Shown here in pieces: positions 1 through 12,786 of a DNA stretch of 64,000 nt. The translations under genes and the position numbers were made by a program. The notes under the pieces are model-generated. The model did not search any database. It was not told where the DNA came from and saw only the letters and a list, made by a program, of their open reading frames with translations. Position 1 is the first letter of the stretch, and each line of letters opens with the position of its first letter. The DNA lies in contig OY992539.1 in NCBI GenBank assembly GCA_963921195.1, positions 157,603,307 to 157,667,306 of the forward strand, in the 5' to 3' direction. Origin of the DNA: Pegoplata infirma. Its lineage: Eukaryota; Arthropoda; Insecta; Diptera; Anthomyiidae.

Positions 1-753
1 TTCTAACGATGTATTAGAAGTGAAAATCGGACAAAAAATACCAAAGTTATTAAAGTTTTCAGTAAAATCGAATTGAAAAGCATCAAAAATCTGACATAAA
101 CATCTCGTTATCTCGAGTCTGTGGTTAGATTTTTAAAATGTTTTAATGCAGAATCAAAGAATTCCTAAATATCTATTATATTTGGTCTTTCATTGGAGAA
201 AAAAAAATTTACTGAATTTTTTATTCATGAAAAATAGCATTTTTGGACCCATTTTTGTCGCGGTTTAGCTCACGGGAAATTATCGCTAGAGCCCAAATAT
301 TTTGGGAATCTTCATAAAACATGTCAAAGTAAATTTTGAGGGGGGTACAACTTTAACTTTTTTTTGGCCCATATAAGGTGAGTCGGTCTAACGTACATAC
401 TATGTGAAATGGAAAAAAATCTGCGTGAGTGAGTCCAATTTTTGCGTGAGTGATTATGAGTGAGTCACTTTTTCACCTACAGCACGTAGGATATGTAGAA
501 ATATTTTTTTTAATTCTTTTCTTTAAATGTCCTTCAAAACTTTGAAGTCCTCTAAAAAGGACAATTGATCACCGAATGAAAAACTATAAATGCAGTTTTA
601 CTCGAGAGGGGCTCTTCTATCAAGTGTATATGGTCTCGTTCTGGTGTTAAAAAAAACGTTGAAATTTGTCTTACAGTGTTATAATACCATATTAGGGGTA
701 TTAATAACCTGACTGTTTTTGGCGGGAAAAATGGACACACAAAAAATTATTGG
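1..753. other. AT-rich stretch without a recognised gene
   Basis: No open frame with recognisable protein content is seen. Positions 395-470 are rich in GTGAGTGAGTC-like words. The same words recur at 1.3-1.7 kb, 35.8-35.95 kb and 59.8-60.1 kb, so this is probably a fragment of a repeat family. Nothing else is assigned. Confidence 0.5.
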
Positions 754-1139
754 CTAAAAATCAAGGATGGGTACCAATTCGATAAAAGTATTGGTATTGG
801 TATTGGTTTTTAAAATTATATTAGTATTGGTATAGGTATTGGTTTTCATTTTTTGTTGAATTGGTATAGGTTTCGGTATTGGTTTTGAATTATTTAGGTA
901 TTGGGTATTGGTATTGGTTTTAGCCTCGAATCAGTATCGGTTTTTAATAAGTATTGGTATTTATCTTATATCGGTTTTGGTATTTGTATGCAAAAGGTTT
1001 TGTCGTTAATATTAATTAATTTAACATAAGTCGTCCTTCTGTCCGCCCCACAGTGCACACTGGGGCGAGATGGTAGGTTTTTTGGCCAAAAGTCTCTACA
1101 GGTCGTAAATGTTAACCGATTTTTTTGAAATTCAGAATA

Positions 1140-1665
1140 TAAACCTATATTAAGGTAATAAATAAGTGCCTTGAAAGTTTTTGAAATCGGACCTACAAGG
1201 AAACTATTTCAGGGTGGACACTTCATTTTTAATAAAATTTACAGATGTTATAGATGAAACAAATGAAGAAAAACTTGTCTTTTGTTCATGTATTTGAATT
1301 AGAGATGGTCTGTGGTCCCGTAATTTGCGTGACTCAAAAAACCACGTGATTCAGGCGTGAGCGATTTTTATTTAAATCACGTGATTATAGAGTGATTTTC
1401 ATTTAAATTAAGAACTATATTAGAGTAATAAATAAGTGACCTGAAACTTTTTGAAATCGGACCTACAAGGAAACTATTTCAGGGTGGACACTTCATTTTT
1501 AACAAAATTTACAGATGTTATAGATGAATCAAATGAAGAGACACTTGCCTTTTGTTTAAGTATTTGAATTGGAGATGGTCGCTGGTCCCGTGATTTGCAT
1601 GACTCAAAAAAGTGATTTTCATTTAAATCACGTGATTTTGAGTTGAAAAATTCTGAGTGAGTGTC
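1140..1665. repeat. Tandem duplication, period about 270 bp
   Basis: The block containing AAATCGGACCTACAAGGAAA and CAGGGTGGACACTTC at about 1170-1310 is repeated at about 1440-1570 with scattered substitutions. The unit ends in CACGTGATT/GTGAGT-rich sequence shared with other dispersed copies in the window. Confidence 0.7.
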
Positions 1666-2095
1666 TAGAGAGTGAGTCGAATTTTTGCGTGAGGGATGTT
1701 TTTTTTTTTTGAAAAACCCCTTTTAAAAAAAATATTTTTTAGCAGTATTTGCATTCAGAATTAAGTCAAACTTTAAACTAAACAGTACATGCTTAACCCA
1801 TTTTGGACAAATATTCATTTTTTTTTGGAAAAATGTACCTATTTAGTAAAATTAGCACCGGCTGATCTCAAAACTCTTGTAAAAAAAAATTAATGTTCCG
1901 TTATTCCAGAAAAGCCTGTATTTCAACTTTTTATGCAATTTTAATATTTGGATTTATTTGCTATTTTATTAATTTATTTCGTTATTTTCAAAATAAATAG
2001 TTTCAAAATGTTTCAATTAGTGGAATTTGATAATAAATTAAATCTAAAAAAATAATATTAATTAATAAAAAAATAAAAGCCTAAACTAAAAAAAT

Positions 2096-2314
2096 GCTGA
2101 TTAATTTTTATTAATAAATAAAAATTGTTTTATTCGACCTTTAAAATATTATATTTTGTGAGGATGTTTATTCTGGCTCGAGGTCATTATTTTCTTTACT
2201 AATTAAAACCATGATATTCTCATAGTATAATTTTCAAGAAAATTATTTTTTGTTTTAAATTTATTTATTTATGTTGGTCATTTTTGCAAGACTTAATCGA
2301 CACGTGTTTCGGAA
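2096..2314 (-). repeat. 5'-truncated monomer of the 541-bp ribozyme-type repeat
   Basis: This matches the 541-bp tandem unit at 40933-42957. On the - strand it begins at CCGAAACACGTGTCG, in the middle of the hammerhead-like core, and ends at the same 3' terminus, ATTAATCAG. The related hAT copy 2 lacks it (compare around 37375), which marks it as a separate insertion. A short AAATG duplication flanks it. A 5' truncation with a fixed 3' end is what target-primed reverse transcription would leave. Confidence 0.6.
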
Positions 2315-3410
2315 ATGCAAATTTTTCGTTTTTGCTTGAAACAATTTGATGCACATTGCATTTAATGCACATATAAATTCCGGTGGTCAAGGGGAGATAT
2401 TTTTTAATTGCAGAAAGATGAGACTTAACATTTGTAACAAAATATACCTTTACTTCATCCTTTTCATACATAAATATTTTTTTGAAAAAGGTGATCGAAA
2501 TGGGTTATCATGCAGGGGGCCACTTTTTCGATTTTAGATCTTTTGCCAATTGCGATTACACGGGTCAATTTTTTTCTTATATGGGGTTTACGACCTTAAA
2601 CAAGTTGTTTAACAAAACACCAGTAACAGAATAAAAACGTAATGGATACAGAAAAAAGAATTTTTTAAGCACGTAGCCCTTAAACTCTCAAAAATAGCAA
2701 GTTTGAACTGCACATTATGCGTTCTTAAATTCTTATATAATATGACTGTGCCTCTAATAAAACAATAAAATTTTTTTTCTGGATTCTGGTGTTGTGACAT
2801 AAAATTTTGTAACGTCTGCTTAATTAAAATTTTGGAATTTCCAAAAAAGGACATTAGTATTTTTTTTTTTACAACGCAAAGAAGAGTGCAGTGACATTCA
2901 ATGTACATATATCAAATATTAACAATGTTTGCAAAAGAAAAAAAATTGATCACAGAAAAGGTCTAAATTTTTTAAGATCTACTTTTATTAGGGGTCGTAA
3001 AAACCGTGACAAAAAATATTTCTTTTATGTTTTTATGGCTTTTAAAATTCAAGTAGCTAACTCCTTTTTGTTATGTGACATTGCATGCAAACGATTACTG
3101 ATCGATGTAACATCTTTTGCAATTCGTTAGTCAGGTAAAACCTAATAATATGATGGAAAGAAAATGTTCGACGTCACAATTAAAACAAACGAAACTAAGA
3201 ATACAAAAAACCGAAACAAAACCGATACGAAAGTAGAAAAAAATTAATTGGTATTGGTTTTTTATTGGTATTGGTTTTGAAGAATAAAAGTATTGGTTTT
3301 TAATTGGTATTGGTAATGGGGAATCGGTATTGGTTTTTTATCGGTATTGGTATCGCACAAATAAAGGTATTGGTATCGAAAAGGTATTGGTACCCATCAT
3401 TGCTAAAAAT

Positions 3411-3929
3411 TTTCAATTAAATCTATTGATCAACAAAATTTAAATGAGTCAATCAATGTTTTGATTGAATTTTTTTTGAACATACCAAATTTTTTTTTCG
3501 CTTTAATTTATTTGAATAGATTAATTGAAAAATATACAAAATAATCGGGTTTTACTTTTTTTATTGTTTGGAACATATAGGAAAGCAAAAAAGATGATTT
3601 TTTTGATAATTTTGTCAAAACCTTACAATTCATTTGTTAAATCAATCATTATTTTGATTGACTTTAAATAAAAAATTGATCAAATTTTTAATCAAAATCG
3701 AAAAAATGTTTGATTGAAAAAAATTTCAATCAATCACCCACAATTTGATGATTGGTATAACAATTTTCTTAATTGGAGGAATTTCAATCAAAAATTTGAT
3801 TGAATCCGCGTTTTTGTTGATTGAAATTAGTTTCAAATTTTTTCTGTGGAATGGAAAGGTTGAAAAGGGATTTTGACCTAAAAATCGGGACTTTTTTATA
3901 CCCTTCAATTAGCGATGAGGAACATACCC
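3411..3929. other. AT-rich spacer with TTGATTGA words
   Basis: Short inverted words (TTGATTGA/TCAATCAA) recur through 3420-3830, suggesting a decayed foldback repeat. No coding content is seen. Confidence 0.4.
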
Positions 3930-4676
3930 TACCCGAGTAAAAAAGATCTGATATAATCATATATGCTATTATATAATTATTTATATTTATATATGGTTAT
4001 GCATGAACATTGATATGGACATATAAGTTTATATATAGCATTGTATTTTTCCTTATTTTTTAAAATGATAACATACATATTCATATCTATTTACATACCG
4101 ATCTATATGAAATTAGATATGACATATAATGTCGGGAATTTTTAGATATGGCAGATAAAATGATATATGATTTTATTTATAATTATATCCCGAAAAAATT
4201 TTTCTAAATTTTCTAAGTCCCGGACAATTAAATAAAAATTAAAAAATTTTCAAGTCCTAAAAAATTTTATGAAAATTTTCCAAAGTCCCGGAGTAAAAAA
4301 GTCATTTGGAGTAAAAAAATCATTGAAAATGTTTTTAGGAGAAATTTTATTTTTTTTGAAAAATTTTTAAGTTCCGAAAAAATGTTTTTAAATTTTCTAC
4401 TTAATACCAGACAAGGAAAAACTCCGTACTTTATTAAAAAAATGTTTAAATTACTCAAATTTAATTTTGTTTTGAAATAAAACTCTTAAAAATGTTGGTG
4501 TTTTATAATTTCAAAAAATAAAACTCTTAAAAATTTTGGAGTTTTATAATTTCAAATATAAAACTCTCTCAAAAAAAAGAGTTTTATTTTACCTTAAAAA
4601 TAGAAAGAAATTTATTTTGGTATTATTTTGGAAAATAATATAAATATATGTATATTAGAGTTTCGATAAATATAAT

Positions 4677-5194
4677 TAGAGTCCGACCGAAACCAGTTTT
4701 CGAGGCCGAACCGAACCCAAACCGAATACTCGGCCGAAAAAGTAATATTCGGCCGAAACCGAACCGAACCGAAACTTTAAAAAAATTACCGCCTAAATAA
4801 AATTATTAAAAAGTTGTTAAAGATTAATATACAGCATATAATGCTTTTAAACCATAGGAATTGTTGTATTTTTGAAAAAAAAAATAAGTTTTTTTAAAAA
4901 ACTTACAAAATAATTGTATATTTAATTTGCAGATTAGGAGAAAATAATTTTTGAACTGAAACAGTTTTACATTTATTGCATAACCTTGTAACATTTTCTT
5001 CAATTGAACTGAAACAAGTGTAATGAAATACGCAATCAAAAAATTCACCGACTTTTTTACATATTTTTTAAAATACCAAAAAGTTTCGGTTTCGGCTAAT
5101 ATTCGGCCAAAATTTTGCCGAATACCGAATAGAGGCCGAAACCCCATTATTCGGCCGATACCGAGACCGAAACCGAATATTCGGTCGGACTCTA
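4677..5194. mobile_element. hAT-like MITE with TAGAGTCCGACCGAA ends
   Basis: Terminal inverted repeats TAGAGTCCGACCGAA are flanked by a perfect 8-bp duplication, AATATAAT (4669-4676 and 5195-5202). The subterminal regions are full of ATTCGGCCGAAAC-type words on both sides. It is 518 bp long and non-coding. A related element lies at 20395-20873. Confidence 0.85.
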
Positions 5195-5235
5195 AATATA
5201 ATGTATCTCATCTTAAATATTTTCATTAGGTTTAA

Positions 5236-7035
5236 GGGGGGTATAAAGGCAAAAATTAGTCTTAACGTGAGCAATTTTTAAACAGCTATAAAAATATTAA
5301 TACGCAATATTTTTTAATTCTGTTTTTTTATTTGCAAGATGAATTATTAAAATATTTTTAAAACTTTATTACACAAAATTTGGTCAACAAGAATTTCTTT
5401 TTTTTAAGAGAAAATCGGATGCAGCTGTACAGCAAAAACTACTGAACCCATTTTGATGATTTTTTTTATTTGTAGATTATTAACTTCTCTACACCATTTT
5501 AAATTGAAATTGAGAAATTCCAAACTCATATTGAGAAATAACAAATTGATATTGAGAAATACCAGTTGATATTGAGAAAAAATAAATTGATATTGAGAAA
5601 TGAAAATTGATATTGAGAATACACAAATTGATATTAAGAAATGAAAATTGATATTGAGAAACACAAATTGATATTGAGAAATTTCAAATTGATATTGAGA
5701 AATGAAAATTTATATTGAGAAAATACAAATTGATATTGTGAAATAACAAATTGATATTGAGAAAACAAAATTGATATTGGGAAAAGACAAATTGATATTG
5801 AGAAATAAGAAATTGAAATTAAGAAAATACACATTGATATTGAGAAAACAAAAATTAATATTGAGAAAATACAAATTGATATTGAGAAATTAAAAAATAA
5901 TATTGAGAAAATACAAATTGAAATTAAGAAAATACAAATTGATATTGAGTAAAGGCAAATCCACTTTGTAATTAAAAAATTTAAAATTTACAATGATCAA
6001 AACGGCACTGAATATGTTATTAAACGTGAAAATATTTTTTTTTAAAAAATTACTCAAAAACACCATGGAGTTTATGGACAACTGCTGCATTTGCCAGTAA
6101 CCATGAATGTGAATGAAGTCTTTCTCAATATCAATCATCTTTTTTTTCAATATTAATTAATTTTTCTTGTCTCAATATTACATAGTATCTTCTTCTCAAT
6201 TTAATTTTTTTTTCTCAATATCAATTTGTATTTTCTCAATATTATTTTTTATTTTCTCAATATCAATTTGTCTTTTCTCAATATCAGTTTTTATTTTCTT
6301 AATTAAAATTTTTCAATTCTCAATATCAATTTGTCTTTTCTCAATATCAATTTTGTTTTCTCAATATCAATTTGTCTTTTCCCAATATCAGTTTGTATTT
6401 TCTCAATATGAAATTTAATTTCTCAATATCAATTTGTATTTTCTAAATATCAATTTGTGTTTCTCAATATCAATTTGTATTTTCTCAATATCAATTTGTG
6501 TATTCTCAATATCAATTATCATTTCTCAATATCAATTTGTGTAATCTCAATATCAATTTTCATTTCTCAATATCAATTTGCTTTTTCTCAATATCAATTT
6601 TCAATTCTCAATATCAATTTGTATTTTCTCAATATCAACTTAAAATGGTGTAGTACCTACTAGCCATTTTTGAAAAATATTGATTTTTGCTGAAATTATG
6701 CTAATATAAACTTAAAAAATGTACTTTTCTTCTTTCAAAAAAACACAATTAGGTCAAAATTTTAAAAAATGTCCAGGATAAGTACTAGAGAATTTAATAA
6801 TCTACAAATCAAAAATATTTCATCAAAATCGGTCCAGTACCGTTTTCCTTTAAAAAAACATTCTACAATTAAGTGGATATTTCAGTTCATCAAATTTTGT
6901 GATATGCAATTTTAAAAATATTGCAATAAATTATTTTTCAAATCAAAAAACAGAATAAAAAAATATTGCGTTTTTATTTTTTATCGCTGCTTAAAAAATC
7001 ACATAAAGGCTGTTTATTTTTTCTTTAAACCCCCC
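5236..7035. mobile_element. TTAA-flanked foldback element carrying a minisatellite palindrome
   Basis: The ends read GGGGGGTATAAAG and, in reverse, GGGGGGTTTAAAG, each next to TTAA (5232-5235 and 7036-7039). The arms mirror one another over several hundred bases. A TTAA duplication is typical of piggyBac-type elements, but the G-rich ends are not the classic form, so the superfamily is uncertain. Each arm contains a tandem array (5505-5950 and 6120-6645). Confidence 0.6.
5505..6645. repeat. Mirror-image minisatellite (ATTGATATTGAGAAA)n
   Basis: The left array (about 5505-5950) repeats AAATTGATATTGAGAAA with a period of roughly 17-21 bp. The right array (about 6120-6645) is the same unit in reverse complement (TTTCTCAATATCAATTTG). 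They face each other across about 170 bp of unrelated sequence, so a transcript could form a very long hairpin. The Phe/Ile/Ser-rich frames read from it are translation of the repeat, not genes. Confidence 0.9.
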
Positions 7036-7977
7036 TTAAGAAAAATAATATTATTTAAATCTTCGTTTTATTGGTTTTGGAACAGTTACACATGCTGAAT
7101 CTTTTGCTCAAAATTAGCGAGTTCTTAGATATTAAAGACATGGTGCGTCTGTATTCATTACTTTTCTCACTAGTGGTCATTGATGCTTTAATTTGTTTAC
7201 AGTATTTATTTCCAGTCTCGAATATTTCGAAAATGGATCGAAATAATCTGGGTTCACGAGGTCTATTACTACCCAAAAAATTTTCTGGTTCCAATTTTCG
7301 AATAAGTAAGAGTGGAACTACAGAAAGTACTAAATAAGCTGTTATTTGAATCTTCAAACGCGAATATCTTAAAAACTGTAAACGCATATTTAAAGCAGAT
7401 TTAAAATTAGGAGGGTAAAATCTATTTAGTTCATACATTTAATTTTGCTGTATTTATTTTCTATTTTTTAAAGTTTATACGCGATTTTTGCAAAAATATT
7501 TTTTATGCAAAAAACCAACAAAATAATAAGAGAACACTTTTTTAGTGCAATATTTCGTTAATAGAAAGTTATTTTTTACAAATAAGAGTTCTATGAGGAG
7601 TATTAATAAATTTAAATAAGATGAATTTAGTTTCAAATAATTTTACTATTTCGTGAGGTCATATTTTATCATATTATATACTATTTTACATAAAAATTTT
7701 AAAAACCAAAAATATTTTTTGTTAACTTAAAATAAAATTAATTGTATGAAAATAAAACTCTTTTTATTTCGGAGTTTTATTTTTAAAACTCGGTACCGAG
7801 TTTTATTTTAAAATTGTAGGAAATTTATTTAAAAATTGAATTAAATTTTTTTGAAAAAAATACTTTTGGTTTTTTTTCATTGAAGAGTTTTAAGTTTTAC
7901 ACTTTTCCCTTGTCTGCTTAATACTCAAAAATTTTTTGGAATTTTTAAATCCCTTAAAAATGATTTTAGAAAAAAAA

Positions 7978-8672
7978 AACAAGTGAGAGTGTTAAATTCG
8001 TCTGTGCCGAATCTATAATACCCTCCAACATATAAAAAGAATTAAAAAAAAAAAAAAAAAATTGCAGGGGCGTTTTTTATGGGGGGGGGGGGGGTCAGAA
8101 GGGCTCATTAGGGGACACATAAACCCATGCGGTAAATTTTAACAAATTTATTTATTATGCTTTTTCAGATTAAGTAATACAATTGTATCATTATTAAAAA
8201 CATTTTTAATATCCACGCCCACAAAAGGGGGGCGGGCAAAAAAAACGATTTTGTTTATTTCCTTAGTCCAATTGCAGGACCTTGAACTTTTTCTGACATC
8301 AAATTGTTTCATTTGCTTAACAAAAATACAAAAAACCTGTGAAAATATGGCGTTTTTCAGAGGTCAGTTAAGTTCTATAAGGGGGAACTTTTTCCCCCCT
8401 GGTCCGATTTTGCCCATTTACGAACTTAAACTGCCTAGGACCAAAAGACATATTCCTGCCAAACTTAACGAGTCTATCTCTTTTATGTTGGACTGCATCG
8501 TGTCTTATACAGACGGACGGACGGACGGACATACGGACATTCTAGAAAAGTCTTAGAATCGATCATAGATCAATAATATATATACTTTCCGGGGTCCGCG
8601 ACCGATATTTCGATGCGTTACAAACGGAATGACAAAGTGAGTATACCCCCATACTGTAGTTGGAGGGTATAA
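7978..8672. mobile_element. Fly dispersed repeat (AACAAGTGAG...GGAGGGTAT)
   Basis: One end reads AACAAGTGAGAGTGTTAAATT, soon followed by TGCCGAATCTATAATACCCTCC; the other ends in AGTTGGAGGGTATA. Between them are an oligo-A and oligo-G tract (8047-8093), ACGGACGGACGGAC, a TATATACTTT block and GATGCGTTAC. Related copies are at about 13.2-14.8, 18.4, 36.1-37.4, 44.0-46.4 and 60.1-60.9 kb. I associate this repeat type with fly genomes but cannot assign a named family. It is non-coding. Confidence 0.6.
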
Positions 8673-10268
8673 TTACAAATTTTTAATAATTTGCTAAGTC
8701 CCGAAAAAATTCCGAAGAATGCAATAAAAACTCTTCTAATTGATAATGTATCCAATCTGATAAAATAATTTCTAATTTCACGTTTAAAATTCCAAAAAAA
8801 TTCACCACATTTCATCTAATTATATAAAAATTTATCTAATTTTAACAGATAAGATATGATTTAATACAATTAGATAGACCCATTTTTGGGATCAAACTTA
8901 ATCAAATTTGATATTATTTTATCAAAAATAATAGAATTTGATACAATCGTATAATATTCGATCCGCCAATCGGATCAAAATTAATATGGATTTACATAAA
9001 AGCATATCTGTTCATATATAATTAAATATTGCGTCATATGTATAACTTTTTTTTATTCGGGTAGTAAAAATTATTTTGTATATATTCATGTATAAATTGA
9101 TACAAATGTATCTAATTTTACATAAAAATATCTAATTACATAAAATTATATAATAAAATATTCAGATAAGACCAAAATTCGTATCTAATTTTATGAAATT
9201 TTATCTGGGGTTATATAAAATTTTATATTATTTGATACGAAATTTGGTCTTATCTGATTGATTTTTTATATAATTAAATATAATGAGATCTAAATATGTA
9301 TAAAATCATATATTTGTATCTTTATACATGGCTACCCGAGTAAAAAAAGTTATATGACGCAATATTTAATTATATATGAACAGATATGCTTTTATGTAAA
9401 TCCATATTAATTTTGATCCGAAAATTGGCGGATCGAATATTATACGATTGTATCAAATTCTATTATTTTTGATAAAATAATATCAAATTTGATTAAGTTT
9501 GATCCCAAAAATGGGTCTATCTAATTGTATTAAATCATATCTTATCTGTTAAAATTATATAAATTTTTATATAATTAGATGAAATCTGGTGAATTTTTTG
9601 GAATTTTAAACGTGAAATTAGAAATTATTTTATCAGATTGGATACATTATCAATTAGAAGAGTTTTTATTGCATTCTTCGGAATTTTTTCGGGACTTAGC
9701 AAATTATTAAAAATTTGTAATTTTTTTTCTAAAATCATTTTTAAGGGATTTAAAAATTCCAAAAAATGTTTGTGTCTTAGAAAATTTAAAAACATTTTTT
9801 CGGAACTTAAAAATTTTTCAAAAAAATAAAATTTCTCCTAAAAACATTTTCAATGATTTTTTTATTCCAAATGACTTTTTTACTCCGGGACTTTGGAAAA
9901 TTTTCATAAAATTTTTTAGGACTTGAAAATTTTTTAATTTTTATTTAATTGTCCGGGACTTAGAAAATTTTGAAAATTTTTTTCGGGATATAATTATAAA
10001 TAAAATCATATATCTTTTTATCTGCTATATCTAAAAATTCCCGACATTATATGTCATATCTTATTTCATATATATCGGTATGTAAATAGATATGAATATG
10101 TATGTTATCATATTAAAAAATAAGGAAAAATACAATGCTATATATAAACTTATATGTCCATATCAATGTTCATGCATAACCATATATAAATATAAATAAT
10201 TATATAATAGCATATATGATTATATCAGATCTTTTTTACTCGGGTATATACGAAATCATTTTTACTAG

Positions 10269-11067
10269 CCCGAGTAAAAAAATTGATATGACACAATATA
10301 TAATTTAATATGGGTTCGTGTCTATTTTGATATAATCTTATACGAAAAATGGTTTCATAAGATTTGATCGAATAATATCTAATAATATCAGTTTATATAA
10401 CTTTATATCGACTTTGATACGAGTTTTGGTCTAATCCAATGATATAAAATTATATCCAATTATATTAAAATTTATACAATTTTATAAACCGGATGTTTTT
10501 TTTTTTAGTTTTTAATAAAAAGTTGAAAAATTAAAATAATAAAAATAAGTTGTTCTTGAAAAAAACTTAGAAAAATTTCAAAAAATGGAGTCATGTTAAA
10601 TTTTATATAAAACACTTAGAAAATATTTTCAAAAAAATTTGTGTTTGGAAAATTTTAAAAATTGAGTCATATAAAATTTTATATAAAACACTTAGAAAAT
10701 ATTCGTGATAAAAAAGTGGTGCTTCGAAAAATCTTAGAAAAATAAAAAAATATGAAGTCATATGAAATTTTATATAAAACACGTTGCAAATATTTTCGAT
10801 AAAAATATGTTCTTGGAAAAAACTTAGAAAAATTAAAAAATAATGGAGGCATATACAATTTTATATAAAACACTTAGAAATTTGGAATAATGCATGGGAC
10901 CAGACGTTGCAACATATAATTATGTATTGCGATATCTTAAAAAAATCGCGCATCAAAATTTATTATATAAATTTATCTCGCAAGACATAGTGTCACACAT
11001 GATCATATATGAAATAATATGAATATATAAAAGTATATAAGATCATATTAAATTATTTTTACTCGGG
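10269..11067. mobile_element. CCCGAGTAAAAAA foldback MITE
   Basis: Ends CCCGAGTAAAAAAATTG and, in reverse, CCCGAGTAAAAATAATT bound about 800 bp of AT-rich sequence dominated by ATATAAAATTATAT words. The flanking dinucleotide reads AG on both sides rather than TA, so the target duplication is uncertain. Confidence 0.65.
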
Positions 11068-11420
11068 AGGGTATATATTAGTTTTGTAACTGATCGGAAA
11101 TAGGTCCTAGGACCCCATAAATTATATAAATCAATGATTTTCAGTCGAATTTATGTCGACATAGCGATGTCTGTCCACCTCTCTGACTGTATGTCTGTTG
11201 AAAACAGACTTACCCAGGCAGAAACTGCCAACCGTTCCACAGAAAATGTCTCGGCAAAGCACTTTATTTTTTGTGTATACGGTAGTATGAAAAAAAGTGC
11301 TTTGCAAGCGCTTTGCCGTTTAAATATTCTAGGACTATTATTTCGGGTAGTTTCAAACATAAGCATAAACTCATTATACCCTGTACCACAGAATGGTGTT
11401 GGGTATAAAAATAAAGCCAA
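11068..11420. mobile_element. Fly dispersed repeat fragment
   Basis: It contains GGTCCTAGGACCCCATAAA, GTCGACATAGCGATGTCTGTCC and GTGTTGGGTATA blocks typical of the dispersed repeat described at 7978-8672. No protein is supported. Confidence 0.5.
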
Positions 11421-11571
11421 AAAAAATTGTGTCTGGGACTTGAAAATCTTTTAAACATTTTTCCGGGACCTAGAAAATATTTCAAAGTATGTCCAACATT
11501 TTTTTATCCTAATAAATTAGTCAATCAATTTTTATCCTAATTTAATAATTTTTTTTATTTAAATAACCTGA

Positions 11572-11885
11572 GTAAACAAATTAATCTGGTCCTTTATGTA
11601 ATTATATCTTAATTAATCTGGTAGCAGCTCTTAATTGATCTAATCTGATCTCAAAATTGGCTGTATCAGAAATTATCTAAAATTGTCTAATAATATCATA
11701 TATGATATTGTTAGATTTAATTAGATCCGAATTTTGATCTAATGTGGATTTGCAAAATTTTATCAAATTATATTACAAATTATATAATCTGATATTTCAT
11801 ATAAATTTTTTAAATAAAATTTGGACCATACATTTTAAAAATTAAAACAAATATTTTTATGTAGTTATTGAATTCATTTAGGGTT
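11572..11885. repeat. Direct repeat of the 12802-13130 region
   Basis: AATCTGGTCCTTTATG, AATTGATCTAATCTGATC and GGCTGTATCAGAAATTATC blocks occur in the same order at 12820-13020. The left end here reads CCTGAGTAAACAAA, a diverged form of CCCGAGTAAAAAA, so both are probably ends of the same foldback family. Confidence 0.6.
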
Positions 11886-11954
11886 TTTCCTTTTGGGTTA
11901 TATTAAAATTAGAATTAGCAACAATCTAACAATCTTCCAAGTTTTGTTTTTTTA

Positions 11955-12786
11955 CCCGAGTAAAAAAGATTATATATATTCATATAAAATTATATAAAGA
12001 CATCATATATAATCATATATAGATTAATGCGAAAAATGAGTCGATAAAACGATATAAAAACTTTGATCAAATCTCATCAAATTTGATATAATTTTAATAT
12101 AATTTTATATAGTTATATGCGAAAATTGGACCCTTTTTGAATAAAATTGATGCAATTATATATAATTAAATATATTTATATATAAGAAAAAAAAATTCCC
12201 CTAAAACGCAAAAATTGACAAAAAAAATTTGTTTCCAGGACTTAAAAATTTTCAAAAATATTTTTAGGACTTTGAAAATTTTCAAAAAAAAATCTGGACT
12301 TAGAAATTTTTTTAAAAAGTTATATCTAATTATATGTATTTTTTTCTTTCAATTTTGCATCAGTCCTAGAATTTTGGGACTTAGAAAATTTTAATTTTTT
12401 TTTGGACTTAGAAATATTTTCAAAAGTTATATTAAATTATATGTAAAGGACTTAGAATTTTTTTTTTTTAATTTTACTCATATAAGATAACATATAATTT
12501 AAAAACAGTTGCATAAAGTTTTATATAAAATTACTTGAAATATTTTGTTTTATCAAATTATATAAAAAAGAAGACAGAATTTTAAAGATCATATGTAATT
12601 ATATAAAATCATATGTTATTATATAAAAGTAAATATTTTCTGTTATATAATTTTATATAGGAAACAAATTAGAAGTGCAAATATATAAAATCACATATGA
12701 TGCAACAAAAAATGCATATAGATTTATAAAATAATATATGTATATATAAAACTATATATAATTATATATGATCTTTTTTACTCGGG
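11955..12786. mobile_element. CCCGAGTAAAAAAG foldback MITE with TA duplication
   Basis: An 832-bp element with ends CCCGAGTAAAAAAGATTATAT and their inverse, flanked by TA at 11953-11954 and 12787-12788. The uninterrupted target is visible at about 17040-17060 (GGTTTTTAATCATTTTAATTT), which confirms the TA target site. The interior is AT-rich and non-coding. Confidence 0.8.

Larger units (their letters stand above)
762..3402. mobile_element. hAT-type non-autonomous element, copy 1 (GATGGGTACCAAT ends)
   Basis: The ends are inverted repeats: CAAGGATGGGTACCAAT on the left, and CAATGATGGGTACCAAT when the right end is read in reverse. A perfect 8-bp target duplication, CTAAAAAT, lies at 754-761 and 3403-3410. 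Eight-base duplications and C-A-starting ends fit the hAT superfamily. Both subterminal regions are dense in GGTATTGGTATTGG words. No transposase is visible, so it is non-autonomous. A longer copy lies at 35374-40664. The interior carries a 270-bp tandem duplication and an inserted ribozyme-type repeat fragment. Confidence 0.85.
4408..7916. mobile_element. hAT-type element nested in the foldback (CAGACAAGG ends)
   Basis: The left end is CAGACAAGGAAAAACTC; the right end in reverse is CAGACAAGGGAAAAGTG. The 8-bp duplication CTTAATAC sits at 4400-4407 and 7917-7924. Both subterminal zones contain repeated AAAACTC/GAGTTTTAT words, which could be transposase-binding repeats. There is no transposase. 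It holds two further insertions, at 4677-5194 and 5236-7035. Confidence 0.85.
3932..10244. mobile_element. Large TA-flanked foldback element (CCCGAGTAAAAAAG ends)
   Basis: Sequence from 3932 inward is the reverse complement of sequence ending at 10244. The ends are CCCGAGTAAAAAAGATC, flanked by TA at 3930-3931 and 10245-10246. The TA duplication suggests Tc1/mariner-type transposition; no transposase is seen. The palindrome centre is near 9.2 kb, between ATTCGGGTA at 9056 and TACCCGAG at 9333. The left arm is lengthened by insertions: a hAT element at 4408-7916 and a fly dispersed repeat at 7978-8672. The right arm (9333-10244) is uninterrupted. Confidence 0.75.

Noticed and set aside
5404..6663. 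Phe/Ile/Ser-rich frames on both strands resembling membrane proteins
   Set aside because: They read the ATTGATATTGAGAAA minisatellite in both arms of a palindrome.
11134..11485. Overlapping frames of 70-106 residues on both strands
   Set aside because: They lie in a fly dispersed repeat, overlap each other and contain no recognisable domain.
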